NCBI RefSeq assembly: GCF_000756385.1
Contig: NZ_JNFC01000003.1
Coordinates: 39,356 to 103,355 of the forward strand
Origin: Sphingopyxis sp. LC363
Lineage (GTDB): Bacteria > Pseudomonadota > Alphaproteobacteria > Sphingomonadales > Sphingomonadaceae
DNA: 64,000 bases
Direction of reading: 5' to 3'
Shown: positions 17,408-28,342 of the stretch, piece by piece
Position numbering within the stretch: the first letter of the stretch is position 1
Layout of the letters: each line of letters starts with the position of its first letter
Made by a program: the position numbers and the translations under genes
The notes under the pieces: generated by a model
What the model was told of the DNA's origin: nothing
Databases searched by the model: none
Seen by the model: only the letters and a program-made list of their open reading frames with translations

Positions 17408-18723
17408 TGACGTCCGTTCGGGGGGCGCGGCGCCGCTGCGCTCCCCTGTTCCTGACCCTGCTGGCGCTCGGCGGGACGCTCGCGCCGCCCGCGCTCGCCG
17501 CCCCTGCCGCTCAAAGTGCCGTTCCCTTGCTCGCGAACGCAATTCGCGAAGAGGCCGGCGGCGACGTCAAACGCTTTTACGCCGCGCGCGGCTACCGGCC
17601 GTTGTGGGTCCGCGCGGGCAAGGTCGGGCCCGAAGCCGCGATGCTGCTCGGCTATCTTTCGACCGCGCGCTTCGACGGCCTCAAGCCCGCGCCAGGCGAT
17701 GTACGCGATCTCGAACAGGCGATCGCGCGCGCCCGCGACGGCGATCCGCGCGCTCTTGCGCGCGCCGAGGTCGAGCTGTCCACCGCCTTCGCACGCTATG
17801 TCCGCGACATGCGCCGCCCGGGCGATGCGAAGATGGAATATGCCGACAGATCGCTGAAGCCGAAGAAGGCCGATACCGAAACCATCCTCCGTGCCGCCGC
17901 CTTTCCCAAGGATTTTGGCGCCTATATGAAAAATATGGGCTGGATGAGCGAACATTATGTCCGCCTCCGCGGCCTGATGCGCCGCGCGCAGGGCGGCGGC
18001 GTGCCCGAGGAGGCGATGGACCGCCTCCGCCTCAACCTCGACCGCGCGCGCATCCTGCCGGGCCCCTACACGCATCATGTCGTCGTCGATGCCTCGTCGG
18101 GCCAGCTCTGGTATTATGGCGCGGGCAAGCGTGTGGGCATGATGAAGGTCGTCGTCGGCGCCCCCGAAACGCCGACGCCGATGCTCGCGGGCAAGCTGCA
18201 ATGGGCGATCCTCAACCCCTATTGGAACGTTCCCGACTATCTCGCGCAAAAAAGCATCGCGCCCAAGATACTCGCGGGCCGCAGCCTCGCGTCGCTGCGC
18301 ATGGAAGCGCTCTCCGACTGGGGGCCCAACCCGCGCAAGCTCGAACAATCGGAGATCGACTGGCCCGCGGTCGCCGCGGGCGACCGGCTGCTGCGCCTGC
18401 GTGAACTTCCGGGCGGCGCCAATTCGATGGGCAAGGTCAAATTCCTCTTCCCCAACGACGAAGGCATCTATCTGCACGACACTCCCGACCGCGCGCTGCT
18501 CGGCAAGCCCGACCGCCATTTTTCGAACGGCTGCATCCGCCTCGAAAATGCGGCCAAGCTCGGCCAATGGCTGCTTCACCGCTCGATCAACACCAAGTCG
18601 AAGGCGCCCGAACAGGCGGTGCCGCTGCCGGTCGAGGTTCCCGTCTACCTCACCTATATCACCGCGATGGTGACCGAGCGCGGCATCGCCTTCCGCAACG
18701 ACGTTTACGGCCGGGACGGATAG
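17407..18723 (+). CDS. L,D-transpeptidase, YcbB/LdtD type
   Basis: A periplasmic peptidoglycan cross-linking enzyme that makes 3-3 links. The 438-residue protein has a signal peptide (to about residue 32), a YcbB-like scaffold with FYAARGYRPLWV near 57-68, and a YkuD catalytic domain from about 222. The active site reads IYLHDTP (His about 357) and HFSNGCIRLEN (Cys about 376). It overlaps the preceding lipoprotein gene by one base. It is shorter than E. coli YcbB and the peptidoglycan-binding region between scaffold and catalytic domain looks reduced. L,D-transpeptidases of this type resist most penicillins. Confidence 0.93.
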   Translation: MTSVRGARRRCAPLFLTLLALGGTLAPPALAAPAAQSAVPLLANAIREEAGGDVKRFYAARGYRPLWVRAGKVGPEAAMLLGYLSTARFDGLKPAPGDVRDLEQAIARARDGDPRALARAEVELSTAFARYVRDMRRPGDAKMEYADRSLKPKKADTETILRAAAFPKDFGAYMKNMGWMSEHYVRLRGLMRRAQGGGVPEEAMDRLRLNLDRARILPGPYTHHVVVDASSGQLWYYGAGKRVGMMKVVVGAPETPTPMLAGKLQWAILNPYWNVPDYLAQKSIAPKILAGRSLASLRMEALSDWGPNPRKLEQSEIDWPAVAAGDRLLRLRELPGGANSMGKVKFLFPNDEGIYLHDTPDRALLGKPDRHFSNGCIRLENAAKLGQWLLHRSINTKSKAPEQAVPLPVEVPVYLTYITAMVTERGIAFRNDVYGRDG

Positions 18724-18802
18724 CATCCTGTCGTCAGGCGGTTGACCCGCATCCCCGAAAAGTTCAGACCACCCCCAAACCAAAAAAAAGGGGAAATATT
18801 TC

Positions 18803-20956
18803 ATGCGCAAACTGGCATTGTTCGGGGCGAGCCTCCTCGCTCTTACCTCGCAGATCACGCTTGCGCAGGAGGAACAGCCGCCCGCCACGCCGCCCGCGGA
18901 AACCGCACCCGCCGAGACCCCGGCCGCCATGTCGGCCTCCGCCGTAGGGAGCGCCAGGATCGCCCCCAACCGCCGCTTCACCGGCGCCGACCTTTTCGAC
19001 CTCGCGATCGCCGCAGATCCGCAGATCAGCCCCGACGGCCGCCACATCGCCTATGTCCGCCGCGCGAACGACATCATGACCGACCGCGCGGTCAGCTCGA
19101 TCTGGCTGATCGACACCCGGACCGGTGCGGAAATGCCGGTCGCCGGCCGGCAGGGCGGCGCCTTTTCGCCGCGCTGGTCGCCCGACGGCAAACGCCTCGC
19201 CTTCGCCTCGACCGAGGGCGGCGGCGCGCAGCTCTGGGTGCGCTGGATGGACGGCGGCGAGACGGTACGCCTCACCGGTCTGCCCACCAGCCCGTCGAGC
19301 ATCGCCTGGTCGCCCGACGGCCGCTCGATTGCCTATACGATGCTGGTCAAGGACGAAGGGCCGAAGTTCGGCAGCGCCCCCGCGAACAAGCCCGAGGGCG
19401 CGAAATGGGCCGAACCGCTCGAGATCCGCGACCTCCTCACCTATCGCGCCGATGGCGAGGGCTATGTCGAGCCGGGCTTCGAGAAGATTTTCCTCGTTCC
19501 CGCGACCGGCGGCGCGCCGCGCCAGCTCACTTTCGGGCCCTATCACGACGGCGGCCCGCTCAGTTGGTCGCGCGATGGCCGCACACTCTATTTCGCTGCC
19601 AACCGCCGCCCCGACTGGGAAAGCGATCCGGTCGAAAGCGAAATCTATGCGCTCGACGTGGCGAGCGGCGGGGTCAGCGCGCTTACCGACCGCAACGGTC
19701 CCGACGCGAGCCCGCTCGTTTCGCCCGACGGCGGCAAGATCGCTTACCTTGGCTTCGACGACAAATTGCGCGCTTATGAAAACACGCAGCTCTACGTCAT
19801 GAACCGCGACGGCTCGGGCAAGCGCAGCCTGACCGCCGATTGGGACTATGGCATAGATGCGATCGAATGGGCCGGTGACGGCAAGTCGGTCTATGCGCAG
19901 TACGACGATCATGGCGAAACCAAGGTCGCGCGCATCGGGCTCGACGGAGGCGTACGCACCGCCGCTACCGGTTTGTCGGGCGGCGGGATGGACCGGCCGT
20001 ACACCGGCGGCAGCTTCACCGTCTCCGACGGCGGCGCGATCGCCTTCACCGGCGGCACCGCGACCCGTCCGGCCGAGGTGCAGCTGACACGCGGCGGCGA
20101 CGCGCGCATCCTCACCGACCTCAACCGCTCGCTGCGCGAAGTGAAATCGTTCGGCGAGGTCCGCAAGATCACCGTCGCCTCGAGCCACGACGGCAAGACG
20201 ATCGAGGGCTGGCTGACCCTGCCGCCCGGCCATGTCGAAGGGCAGCGCGTGCCGCTGATCCTCGAAATCCACGGCGGACCTTTCGCCGCCTATGGCCCGC
20301 ATTTTTCGACCGACAACCAGCTTTATGCCGCCGCGGGCTATGCCGTGCTCTCGGCCAACCCGCGCGGCTCGACCAGCTATGGCGCGGCCTTCGCGAACGA
20401 GATCGACAAGGCCTATCCGGGCAATGATTATTTCGACCTGATCAGCATTGTCGACCGCGCGATCGAACTCGGCGTTGCCGACCCCAACGCGCTGTTCGTC
20501 ACCGGCGGCTCGGGCGGCGGCGTGCTGACGAGCTGGATCGTCGGCAAGACCAACCGTTTCAAGGCCGCTGTCACGCAAAAACCGGTGATCAACTGGACGA
20601 CGCAGGCGCTCACCGCCGACGGCCCCGCCTTTTTCGGCCGATACTGGCTCGGCGCGCAACCATGGGAGAATCCCGAACTTTACTGGTCGCGCTCGCCGCT
20701 GTCGCTCGTCGGCAATGTGGAGACCCCGACGATGGTCGTCGTCGGCGCCGAGGATTATCGCACCCCGGTCAGCGAATCCGAACAATATTACACCGCGCTC
20801 CGCCTCCGCGGCGTGCCCACCGCGCTGGTCAAGGTGCCCGGCGCCAGCCACGGCAGCATCGCCGCGCGCCCCTCGCAATCGGCCGCCAAGGCCTCGGCGA
20901 TCCTCGCCTGGTTCGAAAAATACCGGAAGGGCTGGACGCGCCCGGCGGGGGAATAA
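18803..20956 (+). CDS. S9-family (prolyl oligopeptidase-type) serine peptidase, secreted
   Basis: A 717-residue peptidase with a signal peptide (cleavage after TLAQ near residue 22), a Pro/Ala linker, and a WD/TolB-like beta-propeller with repeated SPDG/WSPDGR motifs (about 60-400). The C-terminal alpha/beta-hydrolase domain has nucleophile Ser about 570 in TGGSGGG, an acid in VVGAEDYRTP and the His in PGASHGS. Sphingomonads carry many such acylaminoacyl/dipeptidyl peptidases for periplasmic peptide use. RBS AAGGGG precedes ATG 18803. No close operon partner is seen. Confidence 0.93.
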   Translation: MRKLALFGASLLALTSQITLAQEEQPPATPPAETAPAETPAAMSASAVGSARIAPNRRFTGADLFDLAIAADPQISPDGRHIAYVRRANDIMTDRAVSSIWLIDTRTGAEMPVAGRQGGAFSPRWSPDGKRLAFASTEGGGAQLWVRWMDGGETVRLTGLPTSPSSIAWSPDGRSIAYTMLVKDEGPKFGSAPANKPEGAKWAEPLEIRDLLTYRADGEGYVEPGFEKIFLVPATGGAPRQLTFGPYHDGGPLSWSRDGRTLYFAANRRPDWESDPVESEIYALDVASGGVSALTDRNGPDASPLVSPDGGKIAYLGFDDKLRAYENTQLYVMNRDGSGKRSLTADWDYGIDAIEWAGDGKSVYAQYDDHGETKVARIGLDGGVRTAATGLSGGGMDRPYTGGSFTVSDGGAIAFTGGTATRPAEVQLTRGGDARILTDLNRSLREVKSFGEVRKITVASSHDGKTIEGWLTLPPGHVEGQRVPLILEIHGGPFAAYGPHFSTDNQLYAAAGYAVLSANPRGSTSYGAAFANEIDKAYPGNDYFDLISIVDRAIELGVADPNALFVTGGSGGGVLTSWIVGKTNRFKAAVTQKPVINWTTQALTADGPAFFGRYWLGAQPWENPELYWSRSPLSLVGNVETPTMVVVGAEDYRTPVSESEQYYTALRLRGVPTALVKVPGASHGSIAARPSQSAAKASAILAWFEKYRKGWTRPAGE

Positions 20957-21006
20957 CCGGGTCATCGAGCAGGTTGGCTATGGGGTGGAAGCGGGCGTTT
21001 CTTTAA

Positions 21007-21035
21007 CCGTCGCCCCTGCGAAGGCGGGCGCCGCT
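21007..21035. repeat. Degenerate family-B hairpin half (CGTCGCCCC type)
   Basis: CGTCGCCCCTGCGAAGGCGGGCGCCGC is a diverged copy of the arm seen at 44320 and 45301. No intact partner arm is present. It lies in the convergent gap between the S9 peptidase and the 2OG oxygenase genes. Confidence 0.6.
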
Positions 21036-21083
21036 AGCGGCCTTACTCAGCAGCGTTGCGTAAACCAACAGCCCCCGCGGCCC

Positions 21084-21809
21084 TCACGCCGCGTCGTGAA
21101 AGATCAGCCCCAGCGTGTGCCGCCGTCCCGACCGGATGGCGCTCACCCCGTGGCGCATCGCCACGCGATAGTTCCCGCGCGAACCGCGCACCGGCCGCGT
21201 ATTCACCGCGAAGACGACCGCGTCGCCCTTCGCCAGCGGCACGACCGCGGCCCTCGATTGCATCCGCGGGCGCTGCTCGGTCAGCACGAACTCGCCGCCG
21301 GTGAAATCATCGCCGGGCGCCGACAGCAGCACCGCAACCTGCAACGGAAAGACATGCTGGCCATATAGATCCTGGTGCAGGCAATTATAATCGCCCGCGC
21401 CATATTGCAGCAGCAAGGGGGTCGGTCGCCTTTGTCCCGCTTCATGGCACCGTGCGAGAAATTCGGCATGATCGGCCGGAAAGCGCGCCGCCATCCCCAT
21501 CCGTTCGTGCCAGCGATTGGCGATCGGTGCGAGCCGCGCATAGAGCATCCCGCGCAGCGCCTCGACCAGCGGCGGCAGCGGATAGGCGAAATAGCGATAT
21601 TCGCCGCGCCCGAAGCCGTACCGCGCCATAATCACATGGCTGCGAAACTCCGCGTCCTGGGCATAAAGTGCCGCAGTGCCGTCGCAATCGGCGGCGTTCA
21701 GCAACCCCGGCAGCACCGCCCATCCGTCGCGATCAAGCGCCGCGGCGATCGGGTCTTCATCCGGCACGTCGATATGCGCGCCGATGCGTGTTTCCATCGT
21801 CTTCGTCAT
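21084..21809 (-). CDS. 2-oxoglutarate/Fe(II)-dependent oxygenase
   Basis: A 241-residue cytoplasmic dioxygenase. The iron ligands are visible as HQDLYG (His-x-Asp) and the His of RHGVSAIRSGRRHTLGLIFHDA, with the following Arg/His region suited to binding the 2-oxoglutarate carboxylate. The FPLQVAVLLSAPGDDFTGGEFVLTEQRPR core is characteristic of a bacterial prolyl-hydroxylase-like subfamily that I recall being found near DNA-alkylation repair genes; none are adjacent here. The target of oxidation is unknown. ATG 21809 is used; ATG 21797 is an alternative, and neither has a clear ribosome-binding site. Confidence 0.85.
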   Translation of the reverse strand: MTKTMETRIGAHIDVPDEDPIAAALDRDGWAVLPGLLNAADCDGTAALYAQDAEFRSHVIMARYGFGRGEYRYFAYPLPPLVEALRGMLYARLAPIANRWHERMGMAARFPADHAEFLARCHEAGQRRPTPLLLQYGAGDYNCLHQDLYGQHVFPLQVAVLLSAPGDDFTGGEFVLTEQRPRMQSRAAVVPLAKGDAVVFAVNTRPVRGSRGNYRVAMRHGVSAIRSGRRHTLGLIFHDAA

Positions 21810-21990
21810 GCGCCGGCAATGCCATGGCGCACGCCGGTGTGCGCTCCGTTTCTTGCTTTCAAACTGAAGTCCCCGATCTCGCCACCGTCCGGCGCATCCG
21901 GGGCACAGCGGGCCTGATCGGGGCTTCCGCGCCCGCGCATTTTCTCTCTAGTCGATCCCACAGGGGCGGGTGAAGGCAGGAGCAAGGATC

Positions 21991-22515
21991 ATGAGCGCCC
22001 TTTCGACCCGGCACGAGCCCGACCCGGTCCGTCACGGCGGCCCGCCGGCGGCGGAGGATTACGCGCTGGGGCTCCAGTTCTGCCGCGTGGGTTTTCTGTC
22101 GTTGACGCGGCTGCAACTCGCGCTCGAACGCGGCGACCGGTCGCGCGCGATGGAGGCGATCGACGACCTGCACGCGCTCGATAGCGAGATCGAACGCCTC
22201 GTCGGCGCGCTCCCCGTCTCGTTCGACGATCCGCGACAGGGGCGCGTCGCCCGTCTTCTCAAGGAAGGGAAGATGGCGGTCGCCTTCGAAAAGCTTGCGC
22301 TGGCAAGCGGGATCAGCGGGCCGGATCTGTCGTCGCGACCCGGCGTTCCGGAGCGCATCACCGGCGTGCGGGACGAAGCCGAGCCCGCCGGCATCGCCGA
22401 TTGGCCGCCCGCCGAGCCTCGAACGGCGCATCTCGTGCGCATCTATGGACCGCGCGTAGCGGTGCTGTTCGCGATCGCGGCCGCCACGCTGACCGCATTG
22501 GTGGCGGCACTCTAG
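21991..22515 (+). CDS. Hypothetical protein with a C-terminal membrane anchor
   Basis: A 174-residue protein I cannot assign. About residues 25-100 are predicted helical and charged (LQLALERGDRSRAMEAIDDLHALDSEIERLVG), the middle is Pro/Gly-rich, and the last ~20 residues form one hydrophobic helix (VAVLFAIAAATLTALVAAL) ending the protein, so it looks tail-anchored with a cytoplasmic head. ATG 21991 follows AGGAGCAAGG and is preferred to the upstream GTG at 21970. The neighbours (2OG oxygenase divergent, M28 peptidase downstream) do not suggest a role. Confidence 0.75.
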   Translation: MSALSTRHEPDPVRHGGPPAAEDYALGLQFCRVGFLSLTRLQLALERGDRSRAMEAIDDLHALDSEIERLVGALPVSFDDPRQGRVARLLKEGKMAVAFEKLALASGISGPDLSSRPGVPERITGVRDEAEPAGIADWPPAEPRTAHLVRIYGPRVAVLFAIAAATLTALVAAL

Positions 22516-22639
22516 CAGGCTTCCATCCCACCGCACGCCGCCCGCGCTCGATAACCCGCGCCAGCGGTTCACAATGCGCGTCGCCGTGCTAAGACCCGGC
22601 TTTCGAACTGCCTCGACCGCTACCAAACCGGAACGCCTC

Positions 22640-24301
22640 ATGAAAACGCATCTTGCCGCCGCCTTTTTCCTCGCCGCCATCGCCGCCATCGCCGCGCCGG
22701 CGGCGGCGCAAACGGGCATCGACGCCGCCAATCTCACCGAGACGGTACGCACGCTCGCGTCCGACCAGTTCCAGGGCCGCGCCCCCGGCACGGTCGGCGA
22801 GGAACGCACGGTCGGCTATCTCATCGGGCGGCTCGAGGCGATGGGGCTCGAACCCGCGGGCGTCGATGGCGGCTGGACCCAGCCCGTGCCGTTGCTCCAC
22901 ACGCGCCTCGGCAGTCCCGAAAAACTTGCCTTCGATCGCAAGGGCGCGGCGACGCCGCTGAGCTTCGGCACCGACATCTATGTCTCGACGCTCCAGCCGA
23001 AGGCGCGCGCGGTGGTCGCGAACGCGCCGATGGTCTTCGTCGGTTATGGCGTCAGCGCCCCCGAACGCGGCTGGGACGATTTCAAGGGACAGGATTTGAA
23101 GGGCAAGGTCGCGGTCTTTCTGATCAACGATCCCGATTTCGTCGCGGCGAAGGGCGAGGATGCGTTCGGCAAATTCGGCGGCCGGACGATGACCTATTAT
23201 GGCCGCTGGACCTACAAATTCGAGGAAGCCGCCCGCCGCGGCGCGGTCGCAGCATTGATCGTCCACGACGCCGAGGGCGTCGGCTATGGCTGGAATGTCG
23301 TCAAAAGCGCCGGCGGCGAAAATTACGGCCTCGTCGTTCCGCCCGAAAAGGTGACGAGCCTCGCACTGCAGGGTTGGATCTCGGGCGAGACGGCGACGAA
23401 ACTCTTCGCCGATGCCGGGCAGGATCTGGAGGCATTGCGCGTCGCGGCGCGGCGGAAGGATTTCAAGCCCGTCGACCTCGGCACGAGCTTCGACGCCGAG
23501 GTCCCCGTGACGCAGGAGGTCGTGCAAAGCCAGAATGTGCTCGCCAAGATTTCGGGCTCGAAGCGGCCCGACGAGGTCGTCATCTATGGCGCGCACTGGG
23601 ACGCCTATGGAGAAGGTCCGCCCGACGAGCAGGGCCGCATCTATCGCGCGGGCGCGAACGACGATGCGCTCGGCGTCGCGGGGCTGTTCGAGATCGCGCG
23701 GTTGTTCAAGGCCGCGCCGCCGCCCGACCGCACGATCGCCTTCGCCTTCTGGACCGCCGAAGAGCGCGGCCTTCTGGGGTCCGAAGCCTATGCCGAAAAG
23801 CCTGTCTTCCCGCTCGAAAAGACCGTCGCCAACCTCGGCCTCGACATCCTCCAGACCGCCGGCCGCGCCAAGGATGTCGTCCTCGTCGGCAAGGGGCAGG
23901 GCACGCTCGAAGACGATCTCGCCCGCGTCGCCGCGACGCAGGGTCGCACGGTCAGCGTAGAAAGCCTTCCCGAACGCGGCCTCTTCTATCGCGCCGACCA
24001 TTTCAGCCTCGCCAAACGCGGCGTTCCCGTCCTGTTGATGATGGGCATCGCGGGTGCGTCCGATCTGGTCGAGGGCGGCAAGCACGCGGGGCAGGCGTGG
24101 GTCGATGCTTATACGGGCAAATGCTATCATCAGGCGTGCGACGCTTGGGCCCCCGACTGGAACCTCGAGGGAGCGGTGCAGGATATCGAGATTTTCCACC
24201 AGATCGGCGATGAATTGGCGCGCTCGGCGCGCTGGCCCGGCTGGAGGGCCGGCAGCGAGTTCAAGGCTATCCGCGACCGGAGCGCCGCGTCGCGGAAATA
24301 G
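22640..24301 (+). CDS. Secreted M28-family zinc aminopeptidase with PA domain
   Basis: A 553-residue exported metallopeptidase. Signal peptide (residues 1-23, APAAAQ), a PA-like insert at about 130-290, then the M28 core with zinc ligands in GAHWDAYGEG (His, Asp), ANDDALGV (bridging Asp), WTAEERGLLGSE (catalytic and ligand Glu) and a later His in KCYHQACD. All canonical residues appear present, in contrast to the M28-like protein at 5214-6503. ATG 22640 starts a clean signal peptide; the extended frame to 22574 does not. It probably trims peptides in the periplasm, like the S9 peptidase upstream. Confidence 0.93.
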   Translation: MKTHLAAAFFLAAIAAIAAPAAAQTGIDAANLTETVRTLASDQFQGRAPGTVGEERTVGYLIGRLEAMGLEPAGVDGGWTQPVPLLHTRLGSPEKLAFDRKGAATPLSFGTDIYVSTLQPKARAVVANAPMVFVGYGVSAPERGWDDFKGQDLKGKVAVFLINDPDFVAAKGEDAFGKFGGRTMTYYGRWTYKFEEAARRGAVAALIVHDAEGVGYGWNVVKSAGGENYGLVVPPEKVTSLALQGWISGETATKLFADAGQDLEALRVAARRKDFKPVDLGTSFDAEVPVTQEVVQSQNVLAKISGSKRPDEVVIYGAHWDAYGEGPPDEQGRIYRAGANDDALGVAGLFEIARLFKAAPPPDRTIAFAFWTAEERGLLGSEAYAEKPVFPLEKTVANLGLDILQTAGRAKDVVLVGKGQGTLEDDLARVAATQGRTVSVESLPERGLFYRADHFSLAKRGVPVLLMMGIAGASDLVEGGKHAGQAWVDAYTGKCYHQACDAWAPDWNLEGAVQDIEIFHQIGDELARSARWPGWRAGSEFKAIRDRSAASRK

Positions 24302-24351
24302 GGGCGCGATGCGCGGAGGTGACGGGTTTCGACCGGCAGCTTCCTTATAAT

Positions 24352-24483
24352 CCTCCCTCCGGCGAAGCCGTGGGGAGGTGGCAGATCGTAGGGCTGACGG
24401 AGGGGCTGTTGCGCGAGGTTGCTGCCCCTCCACCATCGCCTGCGGCGACGGTCCCCCTCCCCATGGCTTCGCCACAGGGAGGA
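24352..24483. repeat. Inverted repeat, family C (CCTCCC...GAAGCC...GGGGAGG type), copy 1
   Basis: A TCCTCCCTCCGGCGAAGCC arm with GGGGAGGTGGCAG is answered by CCCCTCCCCATGGCTTCGCC and GGGAGGA about 130 bases on, giving an imperfect long hairpin. A related element in the opposite orientation lies at 62744-62874. It fills most of the gap between the M28 peptidase and the phosphoribosyltransferase genes. Confidence 0.75.
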
Positions 24484-24565
24484 TATGCCCTCCGTCTAAT
24501 GGCAGTTCCCCACCCAAATCCGTCGCGTCTTGCGACCTTTCGCCCGGAGGATTACTCCGCATCTC

Positions 24566-26159
<1,594 letters not shown>

Positions 26160-26165
26160 CCCGCG

Positions 26166-27242
<1,077 letters not shown>

Positions 27243-27377
27243 TCAGGCGTGCCGGCCCTTCGGCGCCCACAACGTCTGGTCTCATGATCGACTGCGTCGA
27301 ACCCGCCGACGCGTCAACGAAAGCCGCCGCCAATACTGCCAGAACGGTTGTTTCTCAGGTTCGGTTGATCGAACGGT

Positions 27378-27866
27378 TCAAAATTCGGGGTCAGCCGAGC
27401 CCGGAAGGCGCAATTTGAGGCCCTGCAGTTTCACGATCCGATCGCCCTCGCACACCGGCGCCGCAATCAGCCGCATCCAGCGGCGCGGCGCCTGCGCAGG
27501 GCAAATTTCAACGTCGAGCGTGAAGCCGCGCCGGTGGCGGATCGCATAAGCGCGCAATTTCTCCATCGCCGCGCGCGATCCCTCGGCATACAGTGCTGCC
27601 GCCTCTTCGCGCGCGATCGCCGCGCCGCGCGGAATACCGAAGATATCATAGACCTCGTCCGACCAGCTCAACCGGTTGTTGTCGGTGAGGTCGCATTCCC
27701 AGTGCCCGATCCCGATGCGCCCCGGTCCCAGCCGCGCTGCGACATCGACGACGTCGGGAATCGGGTCGAGCGTCTCGCACCGGTGCAGCTGCCCCAGTTC
27801 GAAAAAGCGCGCTCGCTCGTAGAGCGGCCAACTGTGGTGGACGGGTAAGGGATAGGTCGGCTTCAA
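27378..27866 (-). CDS. Single-domain PAS protein
   Basis: A 162-residue protein holding one PAS fold (about residues 48-155): GIGHWECDLTDNNRLSWSDEVYDIFGIPRG, a helical middle, then RRWMRLIAAPVCEGDRIVKLQGLK as the terminal strands. No kinase, cyclase or DNA-binding domain is attached, so it would sense and act through a partner. The only start in a suitable place is TTG 27866, without a good ribosome-binding site. It is the last gene on the strand after the BlaI/M56 module and the RNase H-like gene, but gaps make membership in that operon uncertain. Confidence 0.7.
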   Translation of the reverse strand: MKPTYPLPVHHSWPLYERARFFELGQLHRCETLDPIPDVVDVAARLGPGRIGIGHWECDLTDNNRLSWSDEVYDIFGIPRGAAIAREEAAALYAEGSRAAMEKLRAYAIRHRRGFTLDVEICPAQAPRRWMRLIAAPVCEGDRIVKLQGLKLRLPGSADPEF

Positions 27867-27947
27867 CGCGCTGGTCTTTCGCTGGATCCGTCAAGATGGG
27901 CGGCCAGCACTTAACAACTGGTGAGGCTTTTTGACAGCCTTTCGGCG

Positions 27948-28325
27948 CTATCGTCCGCGCGCCAGCGCGATCCCCGCCAGATTCTGCGTCCGCTTGATAT
28001 GGCGCACGGCGGGCGCCGGCCCGTCGCCGGCGAGCGCACGAAAATGGGCGAGATGCTCCGCCGCTTCGCCCCGGGCGCGCACCGTGCCGTTCGCCTGCGC
28101 CCCCCCCCCCGCCGCGTCGCCGAGCAGGATGAAATTCGCCAGCCCCAGGTCGCGCGCAAGCCGCAGCGCCGCGATCAACGCGAGCCATTCGGCATCCTGG
28201 CTGCTGCCGATCCCCGCGTCGCGCACGACGACGGCCGCGCCGCCGGTCACCACGGCGGTTTCCATCTTTCCCGGATTGGGCCGGCATCCGCCGTCGAAAT
28301 AGATTTTGATGCGTCGCTTCGTCAC
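27948..28325 (-). CDS. RNase HI-fold protein containing an 11-base G/C tract
   Basis: A 125-residue RNase H-like protein. The acidic catalytic set appears intact: IYFDGGCRPNPG (Asp about 11), DAEWLAL (Glu about 46) and LLGDA (Asp about 70), with an RTQNLAG motif near the C-terminus. The start is GTG 28325 behind AGGA. Immediately after the third Asp the gene contains an uninterrupted run of 11 G (C on the plus strand, 28100-28110), coding three glycines. One slip would shift the frame and remove the last ~50 residues. It is read 18 bases after the outer membrane protein and may belong to its operon. Its nucleic-acid substrate is not evident. Confidence 0.8.
   Translation of the reverse strand: MTKRRIKIYFDGGCRPNPGKMETAVVTGGAAVVVRDAGIGSSQDAEWLALIAALRLARDLGLANFILLGDAAGGGAQANGTVRARGEAAEHLAHFRALAGDGPAPAVRHIKRTQNLAGIALARGR
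28100..28110. repeat. 11-base cytosine homopolymer inside the RNase H-like gene
   Basis: Eleven consecutive C on the plus strand, inside a coding region. Most other homopolymers I noticed in this window are shorter. It may be a slippage-prone contingency site or an error-prone position of the sequence itself. Confidence 0.95.
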
Positions 28326-28342
28326 CGGGAGTTCCTATCGCG

